Assembly: GCA_934654605.1 (NCBI GenBank)
Contig: CAKUGH010000006.1
Location: 1-54,272, forward strand
From: an uncultured Collinsella sp.
GTDB taxonomy: Bacteria > Actinomycetota > Coriobacteriia > Coriobacteriales > Coriobacteriaceae
Length of the DNA: 54,272 nucleotides
Reading direction: 5' to 3'
Shown here: positions 35,890-44,194 of the stretch, one piece after another
How the letters are laid out: each line of letters begins with the position of its first letter
Position numbering within the stretch: the stretch's first letter is position 1
Position numbers and translations under genes: made by a program
The notes under the pieces: model-generated
What the model was told of the DNA's origin: nothing
The model's database searches: none
What the model saw: only the letters and a program-made list of their open reading frames with translations

Positions 35890-37215
35890 TTAGGACAGGG
35901 TCGGCCAATAATCGCCGTTCGCTTCGATCAGGTCGTCGAGGATTTGGCGCGCGACGGTAGTCGAAGGGACGGTCTTGTTGATTGCGATGGCTTCGAGCGC
36001 CTTCTGGTAGGAATGCTCGTAATATGCGTCGACGGCGAGCTTCTCACTGGCATTCTGCTCTTCGATAAGCCCCTTGTAAAAGGTGGGGATAGCAGGCTGG
36101 CTGATGGGTTCGGGGCCCCAAGAGCGCAGGTAGGCAGGGACCTCGACCATGGCGTCGTCGGGCAGATTGGGGATGGCGCCATTATTCTCGACGATTACGA
36201 GATAACGTTCGCACTTGTTGTAGGCGATAGAGGCGGCTGCGTCGACGATAAAGTCGCCAAAGACCGTGAAGCTCTGTACGGGGCTCTTGTAATTGGCGGG
36301 ATCTGCCAGGTACTTGTCGTGCTCGGCAAACATCTCCTTCTCGCGTCCGTTGATGACGTTGTCGGCGCGCGTCCAGTTGGGGTCCATGTCATCTGCCATG
36401 TCTTTGGAGTACAGGTAGTACTGCAGGTAGCTGTTGGGCAGATACTCGGGATAGTCCTTCACAATCTTGACGTATTGACCCCAGGTGTGCATCCAGTCCT
36501 TGTCCTTGTGATGCTTGTCGCTCACGGCCATGCCGTGCTCGAGAATCATCTGACGGAGCTCCGGCTGACGATCGCGCCCCTGCTTGTCGTAGATTTTGGT
36601 AAACCAGCCAAAGTGATTGAGTCCAAAATACATGGGGTCGATATCGCGCCAACTGGGAAGTCCGAGCATCTTAGAGTACGAGAGCAAGATAGCCGTGGGC
36701 ATATCGCAGATGTTAAGGATATGGTCGTTGCCAAACTCGCGACGCGTGGCCTCGGCGACAACTGCGGCGGGGTTGGAATAGTTGAGGATCCAGGCGTCTG
36801 GACTGTATTTCTTGGTGTAGCGTACGAGGTCGAAGACGCCGGGGATGGACCTGATGCCATAGGAGATCGAACCGCCGGCGCCGCAGGTTTCCTGTCCCAC
36901 GCAACCGTACTTGAGAGGGATGCGCTCGTCCTGGCGACGCATCTGAAGGCCACCCTGGCGGATTTGCGCGAAGACGAAGTCGACATCGGTGAATGCCTTT
37001 TCGGGATCGGTCGTCACGACAACTTCGATGTCAGGAGCTTCCTGCTCGATGAATTGCTTCATGATGTCGTAGACGAGATGCATGCGCTTCTCGTCGATGT
37101 CGTACAGGGCGAGTTTGCGCAGCGGCAATTCGTTTTTCTTTTGCAACAGGCTTTGGATGATGCCGGGAGTGTGGGTGCTGCCGGCTCCGGCGATTACAAC
37201 TGCTTTCTTGTCCAT
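35890..37215 (-). CDS. GH4 6-phospho-alpha-glucosidase (module B)
   Basis: 441 residues, the same length as GH4-A. The NAD-binding motif is VIAGAGSTHTPG. Metal-binding Cys170 lies in ICDMP, the signature linked to 6-phospho-alpha-glucosidases such as MalH, and His201 in LNHFGWF. It is the first gene of module B, so induction gives enzyme and permease together. Upstream lies a long dyad that is a likely operator. Confidence 0.9.
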   Translation of the reverse strand: MDKKAVVIAGAGSTHTPGIIQSLLQKKNELPLRKLALYDIDEKRMHLVYDIMKQFIEQEAPDIEVVVTTDPEKAFTDVDFVFAQIRQGGLQMRRQDERIPLKYGCVGQETCGAGGSISYGIRSIPGVFDLVRYTKKYSPDAWILNYSNPAAVVAEATRREFGNDHILNICDMPTAILLSYSKMLGLPSWRDIDPMYFGLNHFGWFTKIYDKQGRDRQPELRQMILEHGMAVSDKHHKDKDWMHTWGQYVKIVKDYPEYLPNSYLQYYLYSKDMADDMDPNWTRADNVINGREKEMFAEHDKYLADPANYKSPVQSFTVFGDFIVDAAASIAYNKCERYLVIVENNGAIPNLPDDAMVEVPAYLRSWGPEPISQPAIPTFYKGLIEEQNASEKLAVDAYYEHSYQKALEAIAINKTVPSTTVARQILDDLIEANGDYWPTLS

Positions 37216-37245
37216 GTGGTAAACCCCTTTCGTGTGGATTGACCA

Positions 37246-37306
37246 TTTCAGACTACGAAAGCTTTACCTGCGATTCTATCGATTTTCAGATTGCGAAAAA
37301 CGATAG
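37246..37306 (-). promoter_or_regulatory. Tandem palindromic operator of module B
   Basis: CTATCGATTTTC (37276-37287) and GAAAAACGATAG (37295-37306) form a 12-bp inverted repeat with one mismatch and a 7-base centre. A weaker copy of the core, TTTC-N7-GAAA, lies at 37246-37260 (TTTCAGACTACGAAA), 37 bases away. The pair lies 31-91 bases upstream of GH4-B, as expected for an RpiR-type repressor or activator site. Confidence 0.6.
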
Positions 37307-37458
37307 CGATAATCTTAACAGGATGCGTTTTGCGTGGTTAAATAGCGCCGGGAAAGATGCTGACCTGGGCGGCAGACGACGTGTTGCATGGCTGCAGGAG
37401 CGAACGCCAGACGGTCAAAAGATGGTGGGCGGTGCTGGGGCTTTTGACTGCAATTGCG

Positions 37459-38727
37459 CTACCCGCGGTGGCGCTCCCAGCGAGCCAACTTAATCGTCAC
37501 CAGCGTGAGCGCCCAGGCCACAAGCGAGAACGCGGCGCCCACGGCGCCCACGTACGCAATGCCAACGCTGCTCACCACGGCGCCGCCCACCGCGGTGCCA
37601 AACGAGATGCCGACGTTAAACGCCATGGGCTCAACCGAACTCGCGAGTACCATCGACTTGGGATGGCGGCTGCGTGCCACGTCCATAAAGTGCGTGATAC
37701 ACGACACCGAGAACAGGTACATGAGCAGCGCCAAGCTAAAGACAAAGACCAGCGCGAGCGGCATGGTGCCGCCCACGGCAAACAGCCCGAGCAGCGCCGC
37801 AGCCTGCAGCACAAACGTCACCAGCAGCGCCTTCATGCCAAAGCGCGCATCGATCCATCCGCCCAGGATGTTCGAGATCAGGCAGAACACGCCGTAGGCC
37901 ATAAGCGTGGTGCTCGCCTGAACGGTGCCCATACCCAGCACCTGCTCTAGATAAGGAGTCACGTAGCCGTAGAACACATAGACCGAGCCCACGCCAAACA
38001 AAAAGATGAGCATGCCGGTGATGATGCTCGGCTCGCGTAGCAGACCCGCCTGCTCGCGAAAGGTGGCAGGCTCGTCGGTCTGCCCGGCGCGAGGCATAAA
38101 CGCCACGAGCGCGCTGCAGATCAAAACGGCAAAGGCCAGCGTGCCGTACATGGCAACGTGCCAGTCGAGCGTGTCGGCTACGAACTTGCCGATCGAAGTG
38201 ACAAAGACCATCGCCACGGAAAACGCACCATATACCACCGAGATGGCAAGCGAAGTTTGCTGCGGGGACAGCAGCTCGGGGATGTACGTTACACCCACGG
38301 CGAGCAGTGCGCCCGAGACGGAACCCAGGATGATGCGCGAGATAAAGAGCACCTGGAAGTTGGGCGCCAACGCCATGACCAGGTTGCCGAGCACAAAGAC
38401 GATGCTATAGCACACGAGCAGCTGGTAACGACGGAAGCGCCCCGTGCTGAGCGCAAGCACCGGCGTCGCGATGGCGTAGACGAGCGCGAACACGCTGATG
38501 AGCTGGCCTGCAGTGGCAAGTGATATGCCGAGTTCCGTCGCCAAGTCGCTTTCGATGCCGATGACCACGAACTCGGAGCAGCCGAGCGAGAATCCCAACA
38601 GCACGAGCAGCGCCAGGCAAAGCTTGGTGCGCGCGGGGGAGGGCGCGGTGGCGGTTGACTTACTTTTAGACGTGGTTGCGGCGGTCAAGGTTGTCACTCC
38701 AATGTCGCATGAATAGGCGGGATTCAT
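37459..38727 (-). CDS. MFS efflux-type transporter (DHA1/AraJ-like)
   Basis: About 422 residues and 12 membrane helices. The opening LLVLLGFSLGCSEFVVIGI and the helix-2/3 loop STGRFRRYQLLV match the sugar-efflux/AraJ-like branch of DHA1 transporters, which are mostly exporters. The ATG at 38727 is used; a TTG start 36 bases downstream with TTGGAG is also possible, since the first residues before PARTKL are low-complexity Thr/Ala/Ser. It is divergent from the LpdD-Idi fusion. Substrate unknown. Confidence 0.82.
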   Translation of the reverse strand: MNPAYSCDIGVTTLTAATTSKSKSTATAPSPARTKLCLALLVLLGFSLGCSEFVVIGIESDLATELGISLATAGQLISVFALVYAIATPVLALSTGRFRRYQLLVCYSIVFVLGNLVMALAPNFQVLFISRIILGSVSGALLAVGVTYIPELLSPQQTSLAISVVYGAFSVAMVFVTSIGKFVADTLDWHVAMYGTLAFAVLICSALVAFMPRAGQTDEPATFREQAGLLREPSIITGMLIFLFGVGSVYVFYGYVTPYLEQVLGMGTVQASTTLMAYGVFCLISNILGGWIDARFGMKALLVTFVLQAAALLGLFAVGGTMPLALVFVFSLALLMYLFSVSCITHFMDVARSRHPKSMVLASSVEPMAFNVGISFGTAVGGAVVSSVGIAYVGAVGAAFSLVAWALTLVTIKLARWERHRG

Positions 38728-38767
38728 CCCTGCAACTCTAACAGAATGTGTCGGGTGCCTGCCCCCT

Positions 38768-38808
38768 TTGTCGCAGGCTGCGCTTGCCTGTATAGTCGCA
38801 ATACAGGC
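38768..38808 (+). promoter_or_regulatory. Promoter with overlapping dyad, lpdD-idi fusion
   Basis: TTGTCG (38768-38773), a 17-base spacer and TATAGT (38791-38796) form a good sigma70-type promoter. A perfect 8-bp inverted repeat, GCCTGTAT (38786-38793) and ATACAGGC (38801-38808), spans the -10 box. A protein bound there would block transcription of the fusion gene. The 121-base gap is shared with the divergent MFS gene. Confidence 0.6.
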
Positions 38809-38848
38809 GAAGATGGTCTCAGGTACATCGCGGGCGACAGGAGATCCC

Positions 38849-39796
38849 ATGGGTATGCACACGACAAAGGTTGCAGTGGGCGAGGGCAAGTTTGTGCTCG
38901 AGGCCCAGTTGACGGTGACGCCGCGAGGCATGGCGGTGTACGCCTGCTCGCCGGAGTTCGCGCACCTGGGCGCCACGGCGCAGGCCATCCCGCGCCCCGA
39001 GCCCGGCCGTACGGCGACGGTGAGCATCCTGGCCGTTCCGTGTCATCGAGACGAGATCCCGGCGCACGATATCGCGGCGGCGCTGGCCACGCGCTTTGGC
39101 GTGCCGGTCGTTGCAAGTACGGGTTTTCATGTTGAACAGGCGAGCGGGGACGACCTGCAGCGCGTGCTCGACACCACCAAAGAGCTCATCGCCGCGCTCG
39201 AGGAGGCCGCAGCCCGTATTCTGCGTGCCGGCTGGGATGAGGGCGGCGCAGGCGCCGAGGTCGTGGCGGTCGATGCTGCGACCGGCGAGGCGCTTGGCCC
39301 CGTCGACCGCATCGAGGCCCATACCGGCGAGGGCATCCTGCATCAGGCATTTCTGACGCTTCTGGTCGAGGGCCAGGGCGAAGGCGCGCGCCTGCTGCTC
39401 TGCCGCCGCAGTCCGCTCAAGCGCTTGTGGGGTGGGGTGCTGGCCGATAGCTGCGCCGGCCATCCGCTCCCGGGGGAGGACGTTGCCGTCGCGACGGCGC
39501 GTCGCATCAACGAAGAGCTCGGCATCACGCGCGAGCCTGGTGAGCTCAAGCACCTCGGTCACGTGGTCTATCGCGAAGATCACGGCGACGGCCGCTGCGA
39601 GTGCGAGTGGTGCGAGGTGTTCGCGGCCCACGTTGAGCCGGGCGAGCTGCACATCAACCAAGAGGAAATCTCGGAAGTGCGCCGCGTGGCCCTCTCCGAG
39701 CTCGACGGCTACCTGCAGGGCCATCCTGAGCAGCTGGCCCCCTGGCTCCGCGAGGCCCTAAAGACCCCATCTATCCGCGCGGCCCTCGCGATGTGA
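38849..39796 (+). CDS. idi: LpdD-like domain fused to type-1 IPP isomerase domain
   Basis: 315 residues. Residues ~5-125 (FAHLGATAQ, VPCHRDEIPAHDIAAALA, GFHVEQ) resemble LpdD-type proteins linked to prenylated-FMN-dependent decarboxylases. Residues ~145-305 are a type-1 isopentenyl-diphosphate isomerase: metal ligands His158 and His165 (AHTGEGILHQAF), His205 (GHP), and Glu251/Glu253 (ECEWCEVF), plus the Nudix-like RRINEELGI. At the catalytic Cys position (Cys67 in E. coli Idi) the protein has Ala203, with Cys202 one residue earlier. Isomerase activity may therefore be altered. The ATG at 38849 has an ACAGGAGA ribosome site. The LpdD assignment is the weaker half. Confidence 0.78.
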   Translation: MGMHTTKVAVGEGKFVLEAQLTVTPRGMAVYACSPEFAHLGATAQAIPRPEPGRTATVSILAVPCHRDEIPAHDIAAALATRFGVPVVASTGFHVEQASGDDLQRVLDTTKELIAALEEAAARILRAGWDEGGAGAEVVAVDAATGEALGPVDRIEAHTGEGILHQAFLTLLVEGQGEGARLLLCRRSPLKRLWGGVLADSCAGHPLPGEDVAVATARRINEELGITREPGELKHLGHVVYREDHGDGRCECEWCEVFAAHVEPGELHINQEEISEVRRVALSELDGYLQGHPEQLAPWLREALKTPSIRAALAM

Positions 39797-39804
39797 TCAC
39801 TGCC

Positions 39805-39870
39805 AAACCGTCTCAACATTCGATGAAAAACTCGAAATCGAGGAAAACCGTCGAATGTTGGGACGGTTTT
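39805..39870 (+). terminator. 19-bp hairpin terminator
   Basis: AAACCGTCTCAACATTCGA (39805-39823) and TCGAATGTTGGGACGGTTT (39851-39869) pair over 19 bases with one wobble, ending in a T run. A small inner stem CTCGA/TCGAG is in the loop. It follows the fusion gene by nine bases. Confidence 0.8.
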
Positions 39871-39955
39871 CGTGTCCGGCGCGGGCGAGCTCCGGTGCTG
39901 TTTGGGGGTATAAGGCTGGCAAGTGTTTACTTGCGAGGCTTAAGGGGCGCCCCGT

Positions 39956-40807
39956 ATGGATATCGATAACTTTGAATGGTGGTATAGCGAAGGCGAGGCT
40001 CCGGACGAGGAGTGGGACGAGCCGTTGCCGAGTGATGTGTCGGGCGACGATGCCGACGCCGTCTCCGATTCGGACTCCGACCCTGCCGAGCCTTTGACCT
40101 TTGAACAGGCCTGGGCCCAGGCCGAGGCTGACGAGGCAAAGGCCGATGCCACGGCAACGCTGGGTGAGCCGGCCGACATGTCAATCTCGCCGGCAAAGAC
40201 GCCGCAGCCGCGCCATACCATCGACCCTGACAGCACGGCATCTTTCAGCATCCTCGACGTGCCCTCGCAGGGTGCCCAGGCGCCCGCTCCCACGCACCGC
40301 CCCAATCTGTCTCGTGAGGAAGACGCAGGTCGCCGTTCACCACTCGGCCCCATCCTCATCGCCTTTATGGCCGGTGTCATCGCCTGCTCGGCGATCGGCA
40401 ATGTTTGGGGTCATGTTGAGCAGCAACGCCAAGACGCCGCCAAGGTCGAGATGTCCGTCGAGCAATCGCTCAGCCGCACGCGTTCGGTGCATGTGTCGGT
40501 TGAGGTCAAGGACGGTGCGACGTGGGACACCGCACGCGGCGACAGCCAGATGCTCGTCCATATCGTGGGCCGCACGCTCAAGGGGCAGGAGATTGACGAG
40601 TACCAATACGTCAATTCCGCAGGTGACGGCATCGAGCTCAAGCCCGGAGACTACGAACTCACGGTCGACGAGCCGCCCGTCGCCACCGACGGCACGCGTT
40701 TCCGCGCCTCGAAGCGCATGATTCCCGTAAGCTTTAACTCCCAGGCGCCCGATACGGTCGATTCCACGCCGCAAGGCGGGTTCGACCTGTACGCAATCGC
40801 TCAATAA
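39956..40807 (+). CDS. Membrane-anchored protein of unknown function
   Basis: 283 residues. The first ~125 residues are highly acidic and low in complexity (DDADAVSDSDSDPAE), predicted disordered and cytosolic. One membrane helix lies at ~128-146 (LGPILIAFMAGVIACSAIG). The remaining ~135 residues are probably outside and beta-rich (VHVSVEVKDGATW, YQYVNSAGDGIELKPGDYELTVDEPP). I recognise no family. The start has an AAGGGGC ribosome site. Apparent single-gene unit. Confidence 0.75.
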   Translation: MDIDNFEWWYSEGEAPDEEWDEPLPSDVSGDDADAVSDSDSDPAEPLTFEQAWAQAEADEAKADATATLGEPADMSISPAKTPQPRHTIDPDSTASFSILDVPSQGAQAPAPTHRPNLSREEDAGRRSPLGPILIAFMAGVIACSAIGNVWGHVEQQRQDAAKVEMSVEQSLSRTRSVHVSVEVKDGATWDTARGDSQMLVHIVGRTLKGQEIDEYQYVNSAGDGIELKPGDYELTVDEPPVATDGTRFRASKRMIPVSFNSQAPDTVDSTPQGGFDLYAIAQ

Positions 40808-40884
40808 CTGTGCGCCGCCCCGCCCCGCGGCCGAGAGTGGGACAATAGCCCTCGACACTGTTGTTAACTTTTGGAGGAAGTAGC

Positions 40885-41778
40885 ATGTCCACCGTCACCA
40901 CCATCAAGCGCGGCGGCCTCACCGCGGCCATCGATTCCATGGGCGCCCAGCTCACGAGCCTTGCCCTCAACGGCAATGAGTATCTGTGGCAGGGCGATCC
41001 GGCCTTTTGGGGCAAGCACGCGCCCATCCTGTTCCCCATCGTGGGCTCGCTGCGCAACAACACGGCGACGTCTGCCGCCGGTACCTGCGAGATGGCGCGT
41101 CACGGCATTGCGCGCATCGTCGAGCACAAGCTGGTCGAGGTGTCGGAGGACGGCTCCTCGGTAACCTACGAGATCACCGATACGCCCGAGTCGCTCAAGG
41201 CCTTCCCCTTCCACTTTAAGCTCAACATGACCTATGCCCTGACCGGCGATGCCACGCTCACCCAGACCTTTGCCGTCACCAACACCGGCGACGTGGCCCT
41301 GCCGTTCTCGGTGGGCGGCCATCCTGCATTTAACGTGCCCGCCCCCGGTGCCGAGGACGAGACGTTCGAGGATTACGAGCTGGCATTTACCGAGGCTTGG
41401 ACCAACGAGGCCCCCATCATCACGCCCGATGGCCTCATGACGTTCGAGGGCAGCTACAAGGCGCCCGATAACTCTGACGTGCTGCCCATCACGCACCGTA
41501 GCTTCGATAACGACGCCATCATGTTCACCGATACCCCGGGCTCCACGCTCACGCTGCGTGGTCGCAAGTCGGGCCACGGCGTCAAGATCGACTTTGAGGG
41601 CTTTAAGTACATCGGCGTGTGGTCTGCCGCCAACGACGCCCCGTTTGTGGCACTCGAGCCCTGGACCGGCCACACTACCATGGACACCGAGGACAACGTC
41701 TTTGAGCACAAGGTCAACACCATCACCCTGGCCCCAGGCGAGACGGACAAGCGCTCCTTTAGCGTCACCCTGCTGTAG
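40885..41778 (+). CDS. Aldose-1-epimerase-family protein (LacX/YeaD-like)
   Basis: 297 residues of the galactose-mutarotase fold. HAPILFPIVGSL carries a conserved substrate segment, GHPAFNVP has the catalytic-type His, and EPWTGHTT is the second hallmark. Members interconvert alpha and beta anomers of hexoses or hexose-6-phosphates. It may serve the alpha-glucoside pathways, though it is not in their operons. The ATG at 40885 has a GGAGGAAG ribosome site. Confidence 0.87.
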   Translation: MSTVTTIKRGGLTAAIDSMGAQLTSLALNGNEYLWQGDPAFWGKHAPILFPIVGSLRNNTATSAAGTCEMARHGIARIVEHKLVEVSEDGSSVTYEITDTPESLKAFPFHFKLNMTYALTGDATLTQTFAVTNTGDVALPFSVGGHPAFNVPAPGAEDETFEDYELAFTEAWTNEAPIITPDGLMTFEGSYKAPDNSDVLPITHRSFDNDAIMFTDTPGSTLTLRGRKSGHGVKIDFEGFKYIGVWSAANDAPFVALEPWTGHTTMDTEDNVFEHKVNTITLAPGETDKRSFSVTLL

Positions 41779-42087
41779 AGGTTCCGCCGTACTGGGCGGT
41801 CATAACTTGAGCGTGGATAATCTCCCGTTTTGAGCCCGCGCGCGAGCCAAAAGTGGGAGATTTTCCACTCTCGTGAGACATGCGTCCGAAAATCCACTCT
41901 CATTTCGGCGCATGTAGTCATGGACGTTCTTAAACGGCTAGTCGTTTAAGAACACCCAACGACTATGTACCTTCCATCTCCGGTAGGGAGCTTTTTGCTC
42001 CGTTAAATCTTCTGCGTGCGCTGCATCGCTGCCGCAACCGTACTATCCTGTTTTGTTGTCAGCAAAACGAAATAGGGAAGGCACCAG
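41779..42087. other. 309-base intergenic region with repeat units
   Basis: This gap has no gene. It holds three copies of the GAGCGTGGAT/TCTCCC unit (41809-41826 forward; 41855-41872 and 41886-41901 inverted), an 11-bp perfect palindrome (41926-41953) and, before the amino-acid transporter, GTTTTG...CAAAAC (42050-42069) as a weak dyad. TACTAT at 42041 is a possible -10 box with no good -35. Confidence 0.65.
41926..41953. repeat. 11-bp palindrome GTTCTTAAACG
   Basis: GTTCTTAAACG (41926-41936) and CGTTTAAGAAC (41943-41953) are perfect complements around GCTAGT. The string GGACGTTCTTA and the AGTCGTT core also occur in the repeat cluster at 47931-48093, so it seems related to that family. Confidence 0.65.
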
Positions 42088-43014
42088 ATGCAACCTCGAC
42101 AACAGCGCGGCATGCAGGCCCAGCCGGTATGCAGCCGTCGCATCTTTTTGGGTAGCGCTCTCGCTGCGAGCGCTACCGTCGTCGCCGGCGCGCTTGCCGG
42201 CTGCCAGCGTCCGTCCACGCTGGAAGTAGTTCAGCCTACGACGGGCGGCGGTCGCGACGACCTGTCCGATTCCGTCATCGGCAAGGACAAGATCCGCATC
42301 GGCATGGAGGCGGCCTACGCCCCGTACAACTGGCAGGTTTCCGAGGCCAGCGAGTTCACCATTCCCATCGATAACGTGCAGGGCGCCTATGCCGACGGCT
42401 ACGACGTGCAGATCGCCAAGATCGTCTGCAAGGCCCTCGGTGGCGAGCCCGTTGCCGTCAAGCAGAGCTTCTCGGGTCTTATCGATTCGCTCAACAACGG
42501 CCAGATCGACCTCATCATCGCCGGCATGAGCGCCACGCCCGAGCGCGAGGAGTCCGTCGGCTTTTCCGAGCCGTACTTTATCGGCTACTTTGGCCTGTTC
42601 GTAAAAGAGGGCTCTCCCTACCAAAATGCCACCAAGCTCAGCGACTTCAGCGGTGCCACGGTGCTCGGTCAAAAGGACACCATGCTCGATACCGTCATCG
42701 ACGAGATTCCGGGCGTCGTCCACAAGAATCCGGTCGATTCGGTTCCCACGGTGTTTTCGAACCTGCTGCAGGGCACGTGCGACGCCGTGACCTACAACAC
42801 CGAAAACGAGAAGGGCTATATGGCCCAAAACCCGGGTATCGTGCCGATTCAATTTGCCGAAGGCGAGGGCTTTAAGCAGGAGGTCACGGCAAACGTCGGC
42901 TGCCGCAAGGGCTCGGACAAGCTGCTTAAGCTCATCGACAAGACGCTCAAGGGCGTCAGCCAGGAGGAGCGCGACCAAATGTGGGACGCGTGCCTCGACC
43001 GTCAGCCGGCATAG
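42088..43014 (+). CDS. Amino-acid ABC transporter substrate-binding lipoprotein, Tat-type signal
   Basis: 308 residues. The N-terminus has a twin-arginine motif SRRIFLG (16-22), a hydrophobic stretch and a lipobox LAGC with Cys39, so it should be exported folded and lipid-anchored. The mature part is a polar-amino-acid-type binding protein (RIGMEAAYAPYNW, IDLIIAGMSATPEREESVGFSEPY). The ATG at 42088 has AGGGAAGG upstream. The permease follows after 9 bases, and the ATPase after that, making a complete importer. Confidence 0.9.
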   Translation: MQPRQQRGMQAQPVCSRRIFLGSALAASATVVAGALAGCQRPSTLEVVQPTTGGGRDDLSDSVIGKDKIRIGMEAAYAPYNWQVSEASEFTIPIDNVQGAYADGYDVQIAKIVCKALGGEPVAVKQSFSGLIDSLNNGQIDLIIAGMSATPEREESVGFSEPYFIGYFGLFVKEGSPYQNATKLSDFSGATVLGQKDTMLDTVIDEIPGVVHKNPVDSVPTVFSNLLQGTCDAVTYNTENEKGYMAQNPGIVPIQFAEGEGFKQEVTANVGCRKGSDKLLKLIDKTLKGVSQEERDQMWDACLDRQPA

Positions 43015-43023
43015 GGAGGCAGC

Positions 43024-44172
43024 ATGAAAACCATCAATCGTCTGGTCTCCTTTATCAAGGCCGACCACCGTTATGTGTACCTGGGTACGAGCGTCATCGC
43101 GGCGCTTGGCCTGGCGTTTAGCCAGCGCAACCCCACGCCGCTGAGCTTTTTGGCACCCACCGGCATCTTCCAGGACTGCCTCTGGGCGATTCTGTGGGCT
43201 TGGATCGTCGTGTCGGCGGCGGCGCTCGTCACCAAGCTCATGCACTGGAACGACTATCGCGAAAAGTCGCCGTTTGCTTCCGAGCGTTTCCGTCGCGGCG
43301 CGCGCCTGGGCAGCTATGTCGTCGTTGCCATCGCGGCGATCTTCTTTATCGACCGCTGCGTCATGTCGTTTATCGACTTGGTGCAGGTGAGCATTGTCTC
43401 GGACTCCAACCCCAGTGACTTTTTGTCGAGCCTGGTCTATATGACCTATAAGAGCGGCGACTTCTTTATCCGCGGCATCGAGATCACCATCGCGCTCGCT
43501 ACCTTTGGCACGATCATCGCCTTTTTCCTGGCGCTGGTCTTTGTGTTCCTGCGCATCCAGACGTTCGATCGCGTGGACAACGACCTCACGCGTTTCTTCA
43601 AGAGCATCGGCCGCGGCTTTGCAACGGTCTACTCCACCGTCGTGCGCGGCACGCCCATGATGGTCCAGGGCCTGCTCATCTATTACGCGGGCTTTACCGT
43701 TCTGCGTGGCATGGGCTTCGAGACCGCCCAGGCCAACCAGATTTGGAGTACCTTTACCGCCGGCCTCGTCACTATCTCGCTCAACTCCACCGCTTACATG
43801 ATGGAAGTCCTGCGCGGCGGCATCGAGTCCATCGACGCCGGCCAGGCCGAGGCGGCGCGCTCCTTGGGTCTGTCGCAGTGGCAGGCCATGCGCAAGGTCG
43901 TGTTCCCCCAGGGCATCAAGAACGCGATCCCCGCGCTCACCAACGAGCTCATCATCAACATCAAGGATTCGTCGGTGCTTTCGGTCATCGGCGTGTTCGA
44001 CCTCATGTACGCCACCACCACCGTCGCCGGCGTGTACTACCGCCAGATGGAGGTCTACTGCGTGGCGCTCGTGGTCTACCTGATCCTGACGCTCGTGGCG
44101 AGCCGCCTGCTCGAGGCCTTTGGCAAAAAGCTCGGCGCCGAGGCCCCGGCCACGCTGCCCAGCTCCAACTAG
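43024..44172 (+). CDS. Amino-acid ABC transporter permease with N-terminal extension
   Basis: 382 residues, against ~220 for typical HisM/GlnP-type permeases. The canonical domain starts near residue 147 ([18 protein letters not shown]) and has an EAA loop [21 protein letters not shown]. The first ~145 residues add about three to four membrane segments of unknown role. It is the second gene of the amino-acid importer operon. The extension is probably real, because the frame is continuous and the GGGAGGC ribosome site is good. Confidence 0.88.
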   Translation: MKTINRLVSFIKADHRYVYLGTSVIAALGLAFSQRNPTPLSFLAPTGIFQDCLWAILWAWIVVSAAALVTKLMHWNDYREKSPFASERFRRGARLGSYVVVAIAAIFFIDRCVMSFIDLVQVSIVSDSNPSDFLSSLVYMTYKSGDFFIRGIEITIALATFGTIIAFFLALVFVFLRIQTFDRVDNDLTRFFKSIGRGFATVYSTVVRGTPMMVQGLLIYYAGFTVLRGMGFETAQANQIWSTFTAGLVTISLNSTAYMMEVLRGGIESIDAGQAEAARSLGLSQWQAMRKVVFPQGIKNAIPALTNELIINIKDSSVLSVIGVFDLMYATTTVAGVYYRQMEVYCVALVVYLILTLVASRLLEAFGKKLGAEAPATLPSSN

Positions 44173-44194
44173 GCTCAAGACGAGGAGAACCATC

